DNA of 64,000 bases from Kaistia hirudinis (GTDB lineage Bacteria; Pseudomonadota; Alphaproteobacteria; Rhizobiales; Kaistiaceae), in NCBI RefSeq assembly GCF_014196455.1, contig NZ_JACIDS010000002.1:186001-250000 (forward strand), written 5' to 3'. Numbering within the stretch: position 1 is the stretch's first letter; each line of letters opens with the position of its first letter. The notes beneath the pieces are model-generated. The model was not told the origin of the DNA and did no database searches. It saw only the letters and a program-made list of their open reading frames with translations. This document shows, one piece after another, positions 63,778 through 64,000 of this stretch. The translations under genes and the position numbers were made by a program.

Positions 63778-64000
63778 ATGATGAAGCAGGCAGTGGACAA
63801 GGCCGAGGGCAAGCCGGCGGCGGCTGAGGATCGCTATCCGCTGCGCAGCGTCGGGCGCGCGCTCGACGTGCTCCAGGCGCTCGGCGCCAATAGCGGCAAG
63901 GGCATGGGCGTCGGCGAGATCGCCGAGGCGATCGGCGTCTCGCGCTCGACCGCCTTCACCCTGCTGCAAACCATGGTGGCGCGCGGCTTCGTCTCGGATG
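63778..64000 (+). CDS. IclR-family regulator, N-terminal part
   Basis: 74 codons are visible before the window ends. After a short charged leader comes the IclR winged HTH: YPLRSVGRALDVLQALGAN ... MGVGEIAEAIGVSRSTAFTLLQTMVARGFVSD. The ligand-binding domain is beyond base 64000. It starts at ATG 63778 (or 63781) after GGAG. It is divergent from the AraD1-hyuA-hyuB operon, its likely target. Confidence 0.88.
   Translation, partial: MMKQAVDKAEGKPAAAEDRYPLRSVGRALDVLQALGANSGKGMGVGEIAEAIGVSRSTAFTLLQTMVARGFVSD

Overview
The window is GC-rich chromosomal DNA from a heterotrophic alphaproteobacterium, most likely Hyphomicrobiales (Rhizobiales; Kaistia- or Bosea-like). I infer this from the gene families (3-hydroxybutyrate dehydrogenase plus patatin, CsgH-type curli genes, many ABC sugar importers, hydantoinase/oxoprolinase pairs, GlpR-GlpD), the codon bias and the intergenic REP-like palindromes. 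No tRNA, rRNA, CRISPR array, IS element or integrase was found.

Layout. 1-576: 3' end of a succinylglutamate desuccinylase/aspartoacylase gene. 1093-3782: an AT-rich accessory block with a YwgA-like protein, an HD-domain phosphohydrolase, a divergent second copy of the 3' end of ispG, and an unknown 133-residue gene. 3878-8491: ispG and a Zur-like Fur protein, then divergently bdhA, patatin and an SDR. 8559-10315: two curlin-repeat proteins and a CsgH-like chaperone. 10536-13286: a small Cys-repeat protein, then an AraC regulator divergent from an NmrA-like and a SnoaL-like gene. 13361-21075: a seven-gene leftward operon, most junctions overlapping by 4 bp, with an N-carbamoylsarcosine-amidase-like gene, hyuA, hyuB, an 'amino acid synthesis' family gene, a GntR regulator, an epimerase and an arylformamidase-like hydrolase. 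21362-29840: katG, a PfkB kinase with an ADP-ribosylglycohydrolase, gnd, a CPA1 antiporter, a TIM-barrel protein and a conserved hypothetical.

29990-34227 is a second AT-rich accessory block: a decayed extra copy of the TIM-barrel gene's 3' end, then a very large SIR2-domain protein whose frame is cut by a TAG immediately followed by ATG. 34303-44284 is a sugar cluster (two binding proteins, four permeases, PIG-L deacetylase, ROK kinase, GntR/UTRA regulator, SIS protein) that looks like uptake and breakdown of an N-acetylated amino sugar. 44357-46720 is glpR-like plus glpD. 46743-58211 holds a SHOCT membrane protein, an SDR and a sugar-acid cluster (HpcH aldolase, two 2-hydroxyacid dehydrogenases, enolase-superfamily dehydratase, an ABC importer, GntR, Ldh-family dehydrogenase). 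58472-64000 holds a second hyuA/hyuB pair, an AraD1-like fumarylacetoacetate-hydrolase protein and the start of an IclR regulator.

Most notable: (i) two candidate defence modules (YwgA/HD and giant SIR2), each next to a duplicated 3' end of a neighbouring metabolic gene; (ii) the TAG-ATG split of the SIR2 gene; (iii) an operator-like 12-mer, ACAATCGKACGA, shared by two catabolic clusters 34 kb apart; (iv) CGTTATAACG in front of both binding-protein genes of the amino-sugar cluster; (v) clear GlpR-type repeats. None of the three sugar ABC importers has an ATPase gene here.
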